Source: Jimgerdemannia flammicorona | Lineage: Eukaryota > Mucoromycota > Endogonomycetes > Endogonales > Endogonaceae | Assembly: GCA_003990745.1 (NCBI GenBank) | Contig: RBNI01004318.1 | Coordinates: forward strand, 1 to 14,251 | Direction: 5' to 3' | DNA length: 14,251 nt | The notes under the pieces: generated by a model | The model's database searches: none | Seen by the model: the letters and a program-made list of their open reading frames with translations, nothing else | What the model was told of the DNA's origin: nothing | In this document: positions 1 through 6,923 of the stretch, piece by piece | Position numbering within the stretch: position 1 is the first letter of the stretch | Layout: each line of letters opens with the position of its first letter | Translations under genes and position numbers: made by a program

Positions 1-254
1 GAGATATTAAGGAAAACGTTCCATTTGACGAAATTTCCAAAATCGGCAAATCAAAGAATTTCCAAAATCGGCGATTCAGACGTTTTCCTTCATAACTCAG
101 CAACGCATAATCGGATTTCAATGTTCTCGGTATCATTAGATAGGCCTTATTAAGGGCTTTCGAATGACACCAAGATCATCAAATTTGGATGATTATTCAT
201 CAAGTTATTGATGTAAACATTTAATTGTCTAATTTGGAAATCAAAACAATGGTT
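1..254. repeat. Diverged fragment of the palindrome 2 repeat family
   Basis: This stretch follows the order and orientation of the right arm of the palindrome at 5363-6921, roughly 6340-6557. Shared pieces are GACGTTTTCCTT..ATAACTCAG near 79-100, GAATGACACCAAGATCATCAAA near 163-184 (compare CAATGGCACCAGGATCATCAAA), CAAGTTATTGATG near 200, and GTCTAATTTGGAAATCAAAACAATG near 227-251 (compare GTCTAATTTGGAAATCAGAACAATG). It contains one forward unit (about 79-137) and one inverted unit (about 158-220) of the motif that alternates in orientation inside palindrome 2. The similarity stops at about 254 where the minisatellite begins. The minus-strand open frame at 150-347 is not a gene. The family is seen directly; whether this is a separate insertion or a rearranged piece is not. 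Confidence 0.65.
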
Positions 255-298
255 GATTCGAATCCGATTCGAATCCGATTCGAATCTGATTCGAATCC
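255..298. repeat. 11-bp tandem repeat, GATTCGAATCC x4
   Basis: Four adjacent copies of GATTCGAATCC run from 255 to 298, with one change (final C to T) in the third. The unit is almost self-complementary (GGATTCGAATCC is a palindrome). Degenerate GGATTC/GAATCC pieces continue to about 377, so the array decays into the boundary with the gypsy fragment. Confidence 0.9.
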
Positions 299-301
299 AT
301 C

Positions 302-325
302 CGGATGGGATTCGAATCCCATCCG
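302..325. repeat. Perfect 24-bp palindrome
   Basis: Positions 302-325 equal their own reverse complement, centred on TTCGAA. It lies directly after the 11-bp tandem array and reuses its GATTCGAATC core, so it is probably a derivative of that satellite rather than a protein-binding site. Confidence 0.85.
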
Positions 326-396
326 AGTTGATCCGGATGGGATTCAATCCGAATCAATCCGAATCCAATCCGGATTAAATTGACTCGTTAGGAGCA

Positions 397-690
397 CTAC
401 CAACAACCATGCATATATACCCAGTATTCCATGTGTCACAACTCAAGGCCTGGAACCAGTCACCCCCATACCCTGGCCGAATTCCAACACCATCAGCACC
501 AGTCATAGTTGAAGACCATATTGAGTATGAAGTCAAGAAAATCTTAGACAAGCGAGTCCGATACCGTCACACAGAATACCTAGTCAAGTGGATGGGTTAC
601 TCTAAATATGACACCACTTGGGAATCTGCCGTCAATCTCAAGAACTCTCAAGACCTCATCCAAGAGTTCGAGCAAAAAGGAACTCATTGA
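397..690 (+). pseudogene. Ty3/gypsy integrase C-terminus with chromodomain (5'-truncated)
   Basis: This is the last ~98 codons of a gypsy pol polyprotein. It opens with LPTTMHIYPVFHVSQLK, the conserved integrase tail segment just before the chromodomain. The first ATG in frame is at 409; similarity already starts at about 397, so that ATG is internal rather than a true start. Counting from it, residues ~38-90 form a chromodomain: EYEVKKILD, then YLVKWMGY with W61, then TTWE with W71 and NLKN, supplying the aromatic residues typical of the fold. In chromoviruses this domain guides integration to marked chromatin. The frame has no stop or frameshift and ends at TGA 688-690. Protease, reverse transcriptase, RNase H and the integrase core are missing; an unrelated minisatellite lies upstream, so the element is truncated there. 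The 3' tail, polypurine tract and LTR follow in order. Confidence 0.9.
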
Positions 691-990
691 CTGCCCGTGA
701 GGTTCTCCTCTTGGATAGTAGATGACCTACTGTACTGATCAGGCACATTATGCATTAGGGCTCTCTAAGGGATACAGTATCAGAAACAAGAGATACAGGA
801 GAACCCTATAAATCCTGCAACCAATGAGGTTCAAACCAGTTCTCATCTGATCAAGATGATACTTTGGCCCTTGCCTTATACAAGGATGACTAATCCTTGC
901 CAATGAGTCAACATATTTAATTTGAGGTTTCTTTTAGTCTTATTGTTTATTATGTGTAACTTTGAGAATTCAACAAGGACGTTGATTCTT
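691..990 (+). other. Gypsy 3' untranslated tail
   Basis: About 300 bp of non-coding sequence between the end of the chromodomain frame and the polypurine tract. No gene is visible. Its moderate base composition matches the gypsy fragment rather than the AT-rich DNA downstream. Confidence 0.6.
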
Positions 991-1003
991 AAGAAGGTGG
1001 AGA
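991..1003 (+). other. Polypurine tract of the gypsy element
   Basis: AAGAAGGTGGAGA lies immediately before the TGTAACA that opens the LTR. A purine run at this place is the normal primer site for plus-strand DNA synthesis in LTR retrotransposons, and it identifies the following repeat as a 3' LTR. Confidence 0.8.
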
Positions 1004-1257
1004 TGTAACATTTTAGCGTAGTTTATTTCTTTTCTCTGTCTTTCTTGAATATTCTATAACCTTCCGGCACTTTCTGCATACTTAGAAATCCCCTTCTTGA
1101 CACCGAGCATTAACTAGTACTTATTTAGTTAGTCACTGAATGTCCTGGAAACTTGTAGAACTTTATTTGTCATCATTTGTCATCTTTGCCAAGAACTTTC
1201 CTCTTGATATTTTCCTTTGATTTCTCAGATCCTTCTGAATCTTTCTTTCAGATCTTG

Positions 1258-1265
1258 TATAAATA
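1258..1265 (+). promoter_or_regulatory. TATA box in gypsy LTR
   Basis: TATAAATA sits 25 bp before AATAAA. In an LTR this is the U3 promoter that starts the genomic RNA. Confidence 0.6.
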
Positions 1266-1282
1266 TCTCCTTTGTTCTTATG

Positions 1283-1288
1283 AATAAA
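1283..1288 (+). promoter_or_regulatory. Poly(A) signal in gypsy LTR
   Basis: AATAAA within TGAATAAAGC, 25 bp after the TATA box, the expected place in or near R for 3' end formation of the element RNA. Confidence 0.6.
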
Positions 1289-1407
1289 GCTTCAGAATAT
1301 TTTCTCTCAGAAATCCTTTGAGAACACTTGACCTCTTAGTATCTCTTCGAGCTACTTAGGATTACCAGAACTAGTCGCTTCCTCAATTAGAAACTAGAAC
1401 TGTTACA

Positions 1408-2206
1408 TCTATAGAAACTTTTGTGAAGTTAAGAAAGCCAGAAACTATGTCTGAGAATGATGATAATACATCTGCCAAAAATAGTATCAAAGATAATAAT
1501 AAAAATATTCTCTATTGACAAGCAGTCAGTTCTCTTATATATCTTATACTAAAAATGAGGTCTGATATATCATATGCTATAAATAAGATAGTACAGTATT
1601 CATTCTGCTATAATAATTTATATTTGAGTACTATTAAGAGAATTTTCAGATATTTTAAGAGTATACTATATACTCACACTTAGTAGATTGAGTGAGAGCA
1701 ATAATAATAACAAGAATATCATATGGCTATCTAATATATATAATACCAATTAGGCAGAAGACCTAGATGACTATCAGTCTATGATTAGATATCTCTTTCA
1801 CATCAGTGAGAATGGTAAAAGATCTGTCATTTTGTAGTAGATATATAAGTAATTATCTGTGACAATATCATCAATACAGATGAAATACTAGATATTATCA
1901 AATATAACAAAGAAAGCTATTTGGCTTTGTGAGCTATAAAAGAACTCAGATTTACTCAGAAATACACTATATTATATCTGAATAACCAGTCTATAATTAT
2001 ATTGGCCAAAAATCTAATATATTACAGTAGAATGAAAATTTTCAATATATAGTATTATTTTATTAGAAAATAGTACTATATATTTAGAATATATCTCTAT
2101 GAAGTATATGATCCCTGATTTATTTATGAAAGTTCTATCAAGACCAAAGTTCAAGAAATATATTAAAGAAATAGATCTTATAAGCAATATACCACTATTT
2201 GATTAA
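1408..2206 (+). pseudogene. Decayed Ty1/copia pol: end of reverse transcriptase plus RNase H
   Basis: This relic is readable only by moving between frames. From 1408 one frame gives IETFVKLRKPE, then QAVSSLIYL (1519-1545), RSDISYA (1558-1578) and IKRIFRYFK, matching the copia blocks QAVGSLMYL, RPDISYA and VKRILRYLKGT at the end of reverse transcriptase. Another frame gives AEDLDDYQS (1754-1780) and YLFHISENGKRS, the RNase H start, preceded by TAG at 1751-1753 where families have Trp (TGG to TAG). The first frame resumes with NNQS (1981-1992, usually DNQS) and ILAKN, then SRMKIFNI-stop-YYFIRK (usually SRTKHIDIRYHFIREK). Finally LSRPKFKKYIKEIDL and a TAA at 2204-2206. The order of blocks makes the identification firm. 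The 5' part is absent because the gypsy LTR abuts it. Many stops and two or three indels mark it as old and dead. Confidence 0.88.
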
Positions 2207-2429
2207 TTATAGGATATATATTAGTTATATTTGTTATCTATAAGTAGATATTTCTGATATTTTGAGATATTTTTTAAACTATAAAAATTTCTTAGATATA
2301 GAATTTCTGGTTGTAATTTGGGTTATATATAGTTCTAGTTTTTTGTATATATTATGTATTACTTTTTATTCTAGTTTGCATTTTTACTACCAGGTTGCAG
2401 TTTTTTTTTTTTAGATTATATATCTTATT
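2207..2429 (+). other. Copia 3' untranslated region
   Basis: AT-rich sequence between the end of the copia frame and the polypurine tract, including a run of 12 T at 2401-2412. I see no coding sequence. Confidence 0.5.
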
Positions 2430-2441
2430 GAGCAGGAGGGT
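2430..2441 (+). other. Copia polypurine tract
   Basis: GAGCAGGAGGGT is a GC-rich purine run in otherwise AT-rich DNA, placed just before the presumed LTR start TGAGATAG at 2442 and about 225 bp after the pol stop, the expected place for the plus-strand primer. Confidence 0.6.
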
Positions 2442-2556
2442 TGAGATAGCAACTCAATATATCAATATATAATTATTCCATTTCATCAGTTTTACATCAT
2501 TTATCAGTAATATATAAAATACATGACCTATATATGTTCAATAAAATTGACCTTTC

Positions 2557-2694
2557 TTTCACAACTAATATCTCAATGAAAATATGTCCAAATTTAATAA
2601 TATTTAGCTTATTAGATTTCTCTTATATAGATGAATCTATCAAGCTAAAGAATATTAAATTTGAACATAGTTTTATTGAGTTATTACATTTCAA
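2557..2694. repeat. Small imperfect hairpin repeat, about 60-bp arms
   Basis: The left arm (about 2557-2618: CTCAATGAAAATATG..CCAAATTTAATAATATTTAGCTT) pairs with the right arm (about 2632-2694: AAGCTAAAGAATATTAAATTTGAACAT..TTTTATTGAG). Most mismatches are small. The loop is only about 15 bp. This fits a small foldback or MITE-like insertion in the copia LTR; no clear target duplication was identified. Confidence 0.65.
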
Positions 2695-2704
2695 AAAAAG
2701 AAAA

Positions 2705-2800
2705 TAGAGTTCAAATTGAATCTTGAATCAAATTGGATCTTTGATTTGATCAAATTGAATTAAATTTAGATCAAATTTGATTCAATTTAATTCATTAAAA
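2705..2800. repeat. Degenerate AT-rich repeat (TCAAATTGAAT type)
   Basis: Repeated short pieces TCAAATTGAAT, GAATCAAATTGGATC, TTGATCAAATTGAATT and GATCAAATTTGATTCAATTT recur on both strands. It looks like a locally self-complementary simple repeat and has no coding potential. Confidence 0.55.
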
Positions 2801-2953
2801 ATACTACTTATAGATGATAATGATTTTGTAATCTTGTAGGATAAGGATCTAGTGAGTATGAATTCTGATAGGTTTCTTACAGTTGAATAGCTATTTGAGA
2901 GTAGTGTGATGAGCAGCAGAATTGTACTATCAAAATCATAAATTAGCCACATA

Positions 2954-3170
2954 TAGTGAGAGATAAAAATGGACCAATGTTATATAATTATTACTTTATA
3001 AATTTATTATAATTTAAATATAAATATTATTAAATTGATATTTTAGCCAATAATAAAATAATTATATACTTTTTAGAAAATATAAAATTTATCTATATTT
3101 GGTAAATTAATTATATAATTATTACTATTTAAAGTTAAATTAATCATTGATCCATTTTTGTCCCTTACTG
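2954..3170. repeat. MITE-like terminal module, left arm of palindrome 1
   Basis: The outer end TAGTGAGAGATAAAAATGG and the complement of the inner end CAGTAAGGGACAAAAATGG continue to CAATG over 26 bp. They differ at only about five places, all transitions. The mirror copy is at 4151-4361. The inner flank is TT rather than TA, so a complete TA duplication is not preserved. Confidence 0.65.
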
Positions 3171-4150
3171 TTGTCTTAATATTCTTTATGCTATAATTCA
3201 TTTATAATAAAGCTAAATATTTAAAATTTTTCTATATATTTATTTTAATACTCTCTACCTCTCTATACTATTTTAACTTCTTTTAAATAATAAAAAGATT
3301 ATCTACTGATATCTGAAACCATATTATCAGTAAGTTGAAGTCTGGTAAGAAAAACCAACAAATTGCATGACAAATAGAGGTTGGTATGGCAACTATGAAA
3401 TATATATAAAAGGTGGAGTGTGTTGACATTGAAAAGTGTGAAACGAGACCACCTGCATAAGCTTTCCATTCACAATGAGGTATGGGTCATTTGTCAATAA
3501 GGTATTAGTCATTCGTCAGGTAATGATAGGAAAGACAGATAATGGCAAAATAACTTAAAGATGATGGCAAAGATGACAGCAAAATGTACATTAGTATTAG
3601 CTCTATGACAATGGTATTTGTGTGAAAAAAAAACTAAGAAAAATGCTCAAGCCACCTCATGTGAGCAGTTCAGTCAAATTCGAGTGATATATGACATACC
3701 ATGGTATCTGATAGGCAATTGTCATAGGACTAATGCTAAGCTGTCATCTTTGCCATCATCTTTAAGTTGTTTTGCTATATCTGTCTTATTCATCATCACT
3801 TGATGAATGATTCATGCCTTATCGATAAATGACCCATGCCTTATTGTGAATAGAAAGCTTATGTGGGTGACCTCATTTTATATGCTTTTCAACATCAATA
3901 TACTCTGCCATTCATACATTTCATGGTTACCATACCAACCCCTATTTGTTATACAATTTGTTGGTTTTTCTTACCAGACTTCAACTCACTGATAATATAG
4001 TTTCAAATATCAGTAGATAACCTTTTTATTATTTAAAAGAAGTTAAAATAGTATAGAGAGGTAGAGGATATCAAAATAAATATATGGAAAATTTTTTAAA
4101 TATTTAGCTTTATTATAAAATAAATTACAGCATAAAGAATATTAAAACAA

Positions 4151-4361
4151 CAGTAAGAGACAAAAATAGACCAATGATTAATTTAACTTTAAATAGTAAT
4201 AAATATGTAATTAATTTATCAAATATAGATAAATTTTATATTTTCTAAAAGATATAATTATTTTATTATTGGCTAAAATATCAATTTAATAATATTTATA
4301 TTTAAATTATAATAAATTTATAAAGTAATAATTATATAATATCTATTTTTATCTCTCACTA
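4151..4361. repeat. MITE-like terminal module, right arm of palindrome 1
   Basis: Mirror image of 2954-3170. It starts CAGTAAGAGACAAAAATAGA at 4151 and ends TCTCTCACTA at 4361, followed by TA. Confidence 0.65.
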
Positions 4362-4580
4362 TACCATATCCAGTATACTAAGTAACCAAGACTACTTTAC
4401 TATACTAATCTGTATAATTAGCCAGAGATATCAGAAATAGTACATTTATCTATATCAGTCTAATATACTATACTAAGCCAGTATACTATACTGGTCTAGT
4501 ATACTGTACTATCTAGATATACTTGCTATAGATAGTAATCTATAATTAGCAACATAGTAATCAGATAGCAACCACAACTA

Positions 4581-4587
4581 TATAAAA
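4581..4587 (+). promoter_or_regulatory. TATA box in putative copia LTR
   Basis: TATAAAA in ACTATATAAAATACC, followed 26 bp later by AATAAA, almost the spacing found in the gypsy LTR upstream. Confidence 0.45.
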
Positions 4588-4606
4588 TACCCCAGAGATA
4601 AGAGTG

Positions 4607-4612
4607 AATAAA
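4607..4612 (+). promoter_or_regulatory. Poly(A) signal in putative copia LTR
   Basis: AATAAA within GAGTGAATAAACCTCAG, just before the 54-bp tandem repeat. Confidence 0.45.
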
Positions 4613-4616
4613 CCTC

Positions 4617-4724
4617 AGTCTGAAATTTAGAATACATTTTAACTCCAGTTTACTTTTCAATATAAAGAAGAGTCTAAAATTCAGAACACATTTTAACTCT
4701 GGTTTGCTTTCCAATATAAAGAAA
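4617..4724 (+). repeat. 54-bp tandem repeat, two units plus a partial third
   Basis: Units 4617-4670 and 4671-4724 are each exactly 54 bp, starting AGTCTGAAATT and AGTCTAAAATT. A third copy starts AGTCTGAAATATAAA at 4725 and breaks down. The differences between the two units are mainly C/T and G/A transitions. A related piece recurs near 4875-4915 (CACTCCAGTCTATTTTC..AAAGAAGAGTCTG). Confidence 0.85.
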
Positions 4725-5090
4725 AGTCTGAAATATAAACCAAAGAAAAAGACAAGTCTGCCTACTATACTTTGAGAGATATGCCTATTAAAAGCCAATT
4801 AATCTAGGAAGAATTGCAATATTTAGAAGAAATGCTCCCTCTAAAACCACTACTAGGAGATTGTAAGCTTTGCTATTTTCACTCCAGTCTATTTTCTAAT
4901 ACAAAGAAGAGTCTGTTACATTTTGGTTTACTTGCCAGATAAGTCCAAAGAATTCAAGAAGTCCACTATTCTCAGAGAGTCTGAATTTTTCCATAAGTCA
5001 GTCTAACTAATACAACTTCATAGTAGAGCCAGTCTCTCTGATATAACCCTATGTAAATAAAGCCAGTCTTTGATGTAACTTGCCAAGAAT

Positions 5091-5134
5091 CTGAGTTATC
5101 TGAATTGTCTAAGTTATCTGAGTTATCAAGTTAT
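5091..5134 (+). repeat. 9-bp minisatellite (CTGAGTTAT)
   Basis: Consecutive units CTGAGTTAT, CTGAATTGT, CTAAGTTAT, CTGAGTTAT and CAAGTTAT. It is short and imperfect, in AT-rich DNA just before palindrome 2. Confidence 0.75.
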
Positions 5135-5362
5135 CTAATATTCTCAGAAAAGCTGATTTAGAAAGAATCTGTACTATTTGAGTCATTATTCAAAAAGTAT
5201 ACTAATTTAGAAGAATCTGCAACAAATTGAGTTATCCACCAAATTACTTAAGGAAACTCAATCACAAGATTATTATGCAGAATTTATATACTTTTAGAGA
5301 CTGCTATGTTATACAAGAGATTGTTGTGCTACAAAGAGATTGTTATATAGAAATCACCTATA

Positions 5363-5558
5363 TAGTGACAGTCAAAAGTATATCAATGTTTGGTTATTAT
5401 TAATATTTTAATTACAATCTAAATTCTATTTAACCAAAATTTTAAACATTAATAAAATAGCCTTTAAACTTTTGAATAGTTATATTTAGATAATTATGGA
5501 CATTAATATAATCATTTTAAGTTAAATTGTCTATTTGTACTATTTTGACCCTTCTCTG
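5363..5558. repeat. MITE-like terminal module, left arm of palindrome 2
   Basis: Starts TAGTGACAGTCAAAAG and ends TTTTGACCCTTCTCTG, roughly inverted copies of each other, flanked by TA on both sides (5361-5362, 5559-5560), as a Tc1/mariner-type MITE would be. The complement of the inner end, CAGAGAAGGGTCAAAATAG, resembles CAGTAAGGGACAAAAATGG in palindrome 1. Confidence 0.6.
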
Positions 5559-5686
5559 TATATAGATCCTTTTTTTTTTTTTTTGATACATATATTTTGC
5601 ATACTATTAATATCCAAATTTTCACCATTATTATTTCAGACATTCTTTACAACTCTATAATATATTTGTGCAATATCAATTTTTAA

Positions 5687-5980
5687 CGTTTTCCTCAATA
5701 ACTTAGTGAGTTTCAGTCGATTTTGATGATCCTGGTGCCATTGGAAAGTCATTCTCAAGAGCTTTTCAAAGATACCAAGGATGTTAAAATCGGATGAAAA
5801 TTCACCAAGTTATCAAGGAAAATGTCCAACTCGCCAAGTCCAAACCAAACATTTTCCTCAAAATCTCAGTGAATTTTCATCCGATTTTAACGTTTATAAT
5901 ATCATTGTGAAGCTCTCTATAATAGCTTTCCAATGACACCAAGATCATCAAAATCAGATGAAAACTCACTGAGTTATCAA
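5687..5980. repeat. Four alternately inverted ~55-bp units, left arm of palindrome 2
   Basis: The unit contains CTCAGTGAGTTTTCATCCGA, then TTTTGATGATCTTGGTG and CATTGGAAAGC. Copies lie at about 5687-5748 (forward), 5770-5825 (inverted), 5850-5905 (forward) and 5925-5980 (inverted), so the arm is itself two smaller palindromes in series. Confidence 0.75.
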
Positions 5981-6220
5981 GGCCACCGAATTTTAGAGTT
6001 CTGGTCACATAGTTCAGTTTCAAGGTTGTGCCTTGCCTATATCTATTTACGGCTGTCTAGTTCGGTCATGGCTTGATCTTTATGTTGCAAATTTGTATTG
6101 TGCCTTGACGCGACGAGGCAGCAAAAGTGAGTTTTTTTTGCTTACATACATATACTGGCCTTTTTGAGAGTTCTTTTTACATTATTGACACTTGCCATTG
6201 TCTTACCAATTAGACCACCA

Positions 6221-6525
6221 AATGTTTTCTTCAATAACTCAGTGAGTTTTCATCCGATTTTGATGATCTTGATGTCATTGGAAAGCTATTATAGAGAGCT
6301 TCACAATGATATTATAAACGTTAAAATCGGATGAAAATTCACTGAGATTTTGGGGAAAATGTTTGTTTCAGACTCAGCGAGTCGGACATTTTCCTTGATA
6401 ACTTGGTGAATTTTCATCCGATTTTAATGTCCTTGATATCTTTGAAAGCTCTTGAGAATGACTTTCCAATGGCACCAGGATCATCAAAATCGACTGAAAA
6501 CTCACTAAGTTATTGAGGAAAATGT
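6221..6525. repeat. Four alternately inverted ~55-bp units, right arm of palindrome 2
   Basis: Mirrored set at about 6221-6287 (forward), 6302-6361 (inverted), 6383-6451 (forward) and 6452-6525 (inverted). Together with the left arm there are eight units, and two further ones occur at 79-220. Confidence 0.75.
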
Positions 6526-6658
6526 TAAGTGGTCTAATTTGGAAATCAGAACAATGAAACTAAATTGATATTGCACAAAAACATTGTAGAGTTGTAAAGA
6601 ATGTCTGAAATAATAATGGTGAAAATTTGGATATTAATAGCATGTAAAATGTGTGTAT

Positions 6659-6695
<37 letters not shown>

Positions 6696-6703
6696 TCTAT
6701 ATA

Positions 6704-6921
6704 CTGAAAAGGGTCAAAATAGTACCAATGGACAATTTAACTTAAAATGGTTATATTAATGTCCATAATTATCTAAATATAATAAAACACATACTATTCA
6801 AAAGTTTAAAGGCTATTTTATTAATGTTTAAAATTTTGGTTAAATAGAATTTAGATTGGAGATATAATATAATTAAAATATTAATAATAACCAAACATTA
6901 ATATACTTTTGACTGTCACTG
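6704..6921. repeat. MITE-like terminal module, right arm of palindrome 2
   Basis: Mirror of 5363-5558. It starts CTGAAAAGGGTCAAAATAG after TA (6702-6703) and ends TTTTGACTGTCACTG. Confidence 0.6.
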
Positions 6922-6923
6922 CA

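Larger units (their letters stand above)
1004..1407 (+). mobile_element. Gypsy 3' LTR, 404 bp
   Basis: The repeat starts TGTAACA at 1004 and ends TGTTACA at 1407. The two ends are perfect 7-bp inverted repeats with TG...CA termini, as expected for an LTR. Inside are a TATA box (1258-1265) and AATAAA (1283-1288). The LTR is joined directly to copia reverse transcriptase sequence at 1408, so the gypsy element inserted into a copia element. The 5' LTR is not in the window, so target-site duplication cannot be tested; the 5 bp after the LTR are TCTAT. The ends and signals are seen directly; calling it 3' rests on the polypurine tract and chromodomain upstream. Confidence 0.85.
2442..2953 (+). mobile_element. 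Probable copia 3' LTR, first part (U3)
   Basis: It begins TGAGATAGCAACTCA right after the polypurine tract. No second LTR copy is in the window, so the boundaries rest on position alone. It holds a small hairpin (2557-2694) and an AAATTGA-type AT repeat, and is interrupted at 2952-2953 by palindrome 1. The LTR appears to resume at 4364, where promoter and poly(A) signals are found. That continuity is an inference. Confidence 0.5.
2954..4361. mobile_element. Palindrome 1: 1.4-kb foldback element with Tc1/mariner-like ends
   Basis: The left arm (about 2954-3613) is the imperfect inverted copy of the right arm (about 3712-4361), leaving a loop of about 100 bp. The ends read TAGTGAGAGATAAAAAT and its complement ATTTTTATCTCTCACTA, both flanked by TA (2952-2953 and 4362-4363), the duplication expected of Tc1/mariner-type transposition. 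Assuming C-to-T decay of the first base, the end was CAGTGAGAGACAAAA. Each arm starts with a module of about 215 bp (2954-3170 and 4151-4361) that has its own 26-bp inverted repeats. No transposase is visible; the short frames at 3618-3803 and 3807-3992 fall in the loop and arm and look accidental. It is therefore a non-autonomous element or an inverted duplication. It appears inserted in the copia LTR. Confidence 0.8.
4364..5360 (+). mobile_element. Probable rest of copia LTR (U3 end, R, U5) and AT-rich flank
   Basis: After palindrome 1 the sequence has a promoter-like CTATATAAAATACC, an AATAAA 26 bp later, and a long region full of AGTCTG-type motifs: the layout of an LTR whose U3 was split by the palindrome. 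The 3' end of the LTR could not be placed. Short tandem features lie at 4617-4724 and 5091-5134. The minus-strand frame at 4526-4798 arises from the 54-bp tandem repeat and is not a gene. That this belongs to the LTR starting at 2442 is an inference; it could also be an unrelated LTR. Confidence 0.4.
5363..6921. mobile_element. Palindrome 2: 1.56-kb foldback element with internal alternating repeats
   Basis: The left arm (5363-5977) is the imperfect reverse complement of the right arm (6234-6921), with a loop of about 256 bp (5978-6233). The ends read TAGTGACAGTCAAAAGT and ACTTTTGACTGTCACTG. The left flank is TA (5361-5362) and the right flank CA (6922-6923), so a TA duplication is plausible but not intact. 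The outer ~200 bp of each arm are a MITE-like module (5363-5558, 6704-6921). The inner parts hold four alternately oriented copies of a ~55-bp unit per arm. A homopolymer lies at the mirrored point of each arm: 15 T at 5570-5584 and 33 A at 6660-6692. No transposase frame was found. Its own sequence is less decayed than its AT-rich flanks. Confidence 0.8.

Noticed and set aside
1447..1518. ATG at 1447 as a gag start after a 5' LTR
   Set aside because: The frame continues upstream without break to 1408 with copia-like sequence and downstream into QAVSSLIYL, so it is internal copia pol, not a gag start.
3618..3992. Two small plus-strand open frames, 61 codons each
   Set aside because: They lie in the loop and right arm of palindrome 1, have no recognisable motif, and their sequence is explained by the inverted repeat.
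4526..4798. 90-codon minus-strand frame with repeated LNFRLFFIL segments
   Set aside because: The protein repeat is a translation of the 54-bp DNA tandem repeat (54 bp is a multiple of three). No family recognised.
5091..5134. CRISPR-like array
   Set aside because: Units are 9 bp, adjacent and without spacers; it is a minisatellite.
5978..6233. Loop of palindrome 2 as a possible tRNA or SINE head
   Set aside because: No A and B box pair or cloverleaf could be made out.
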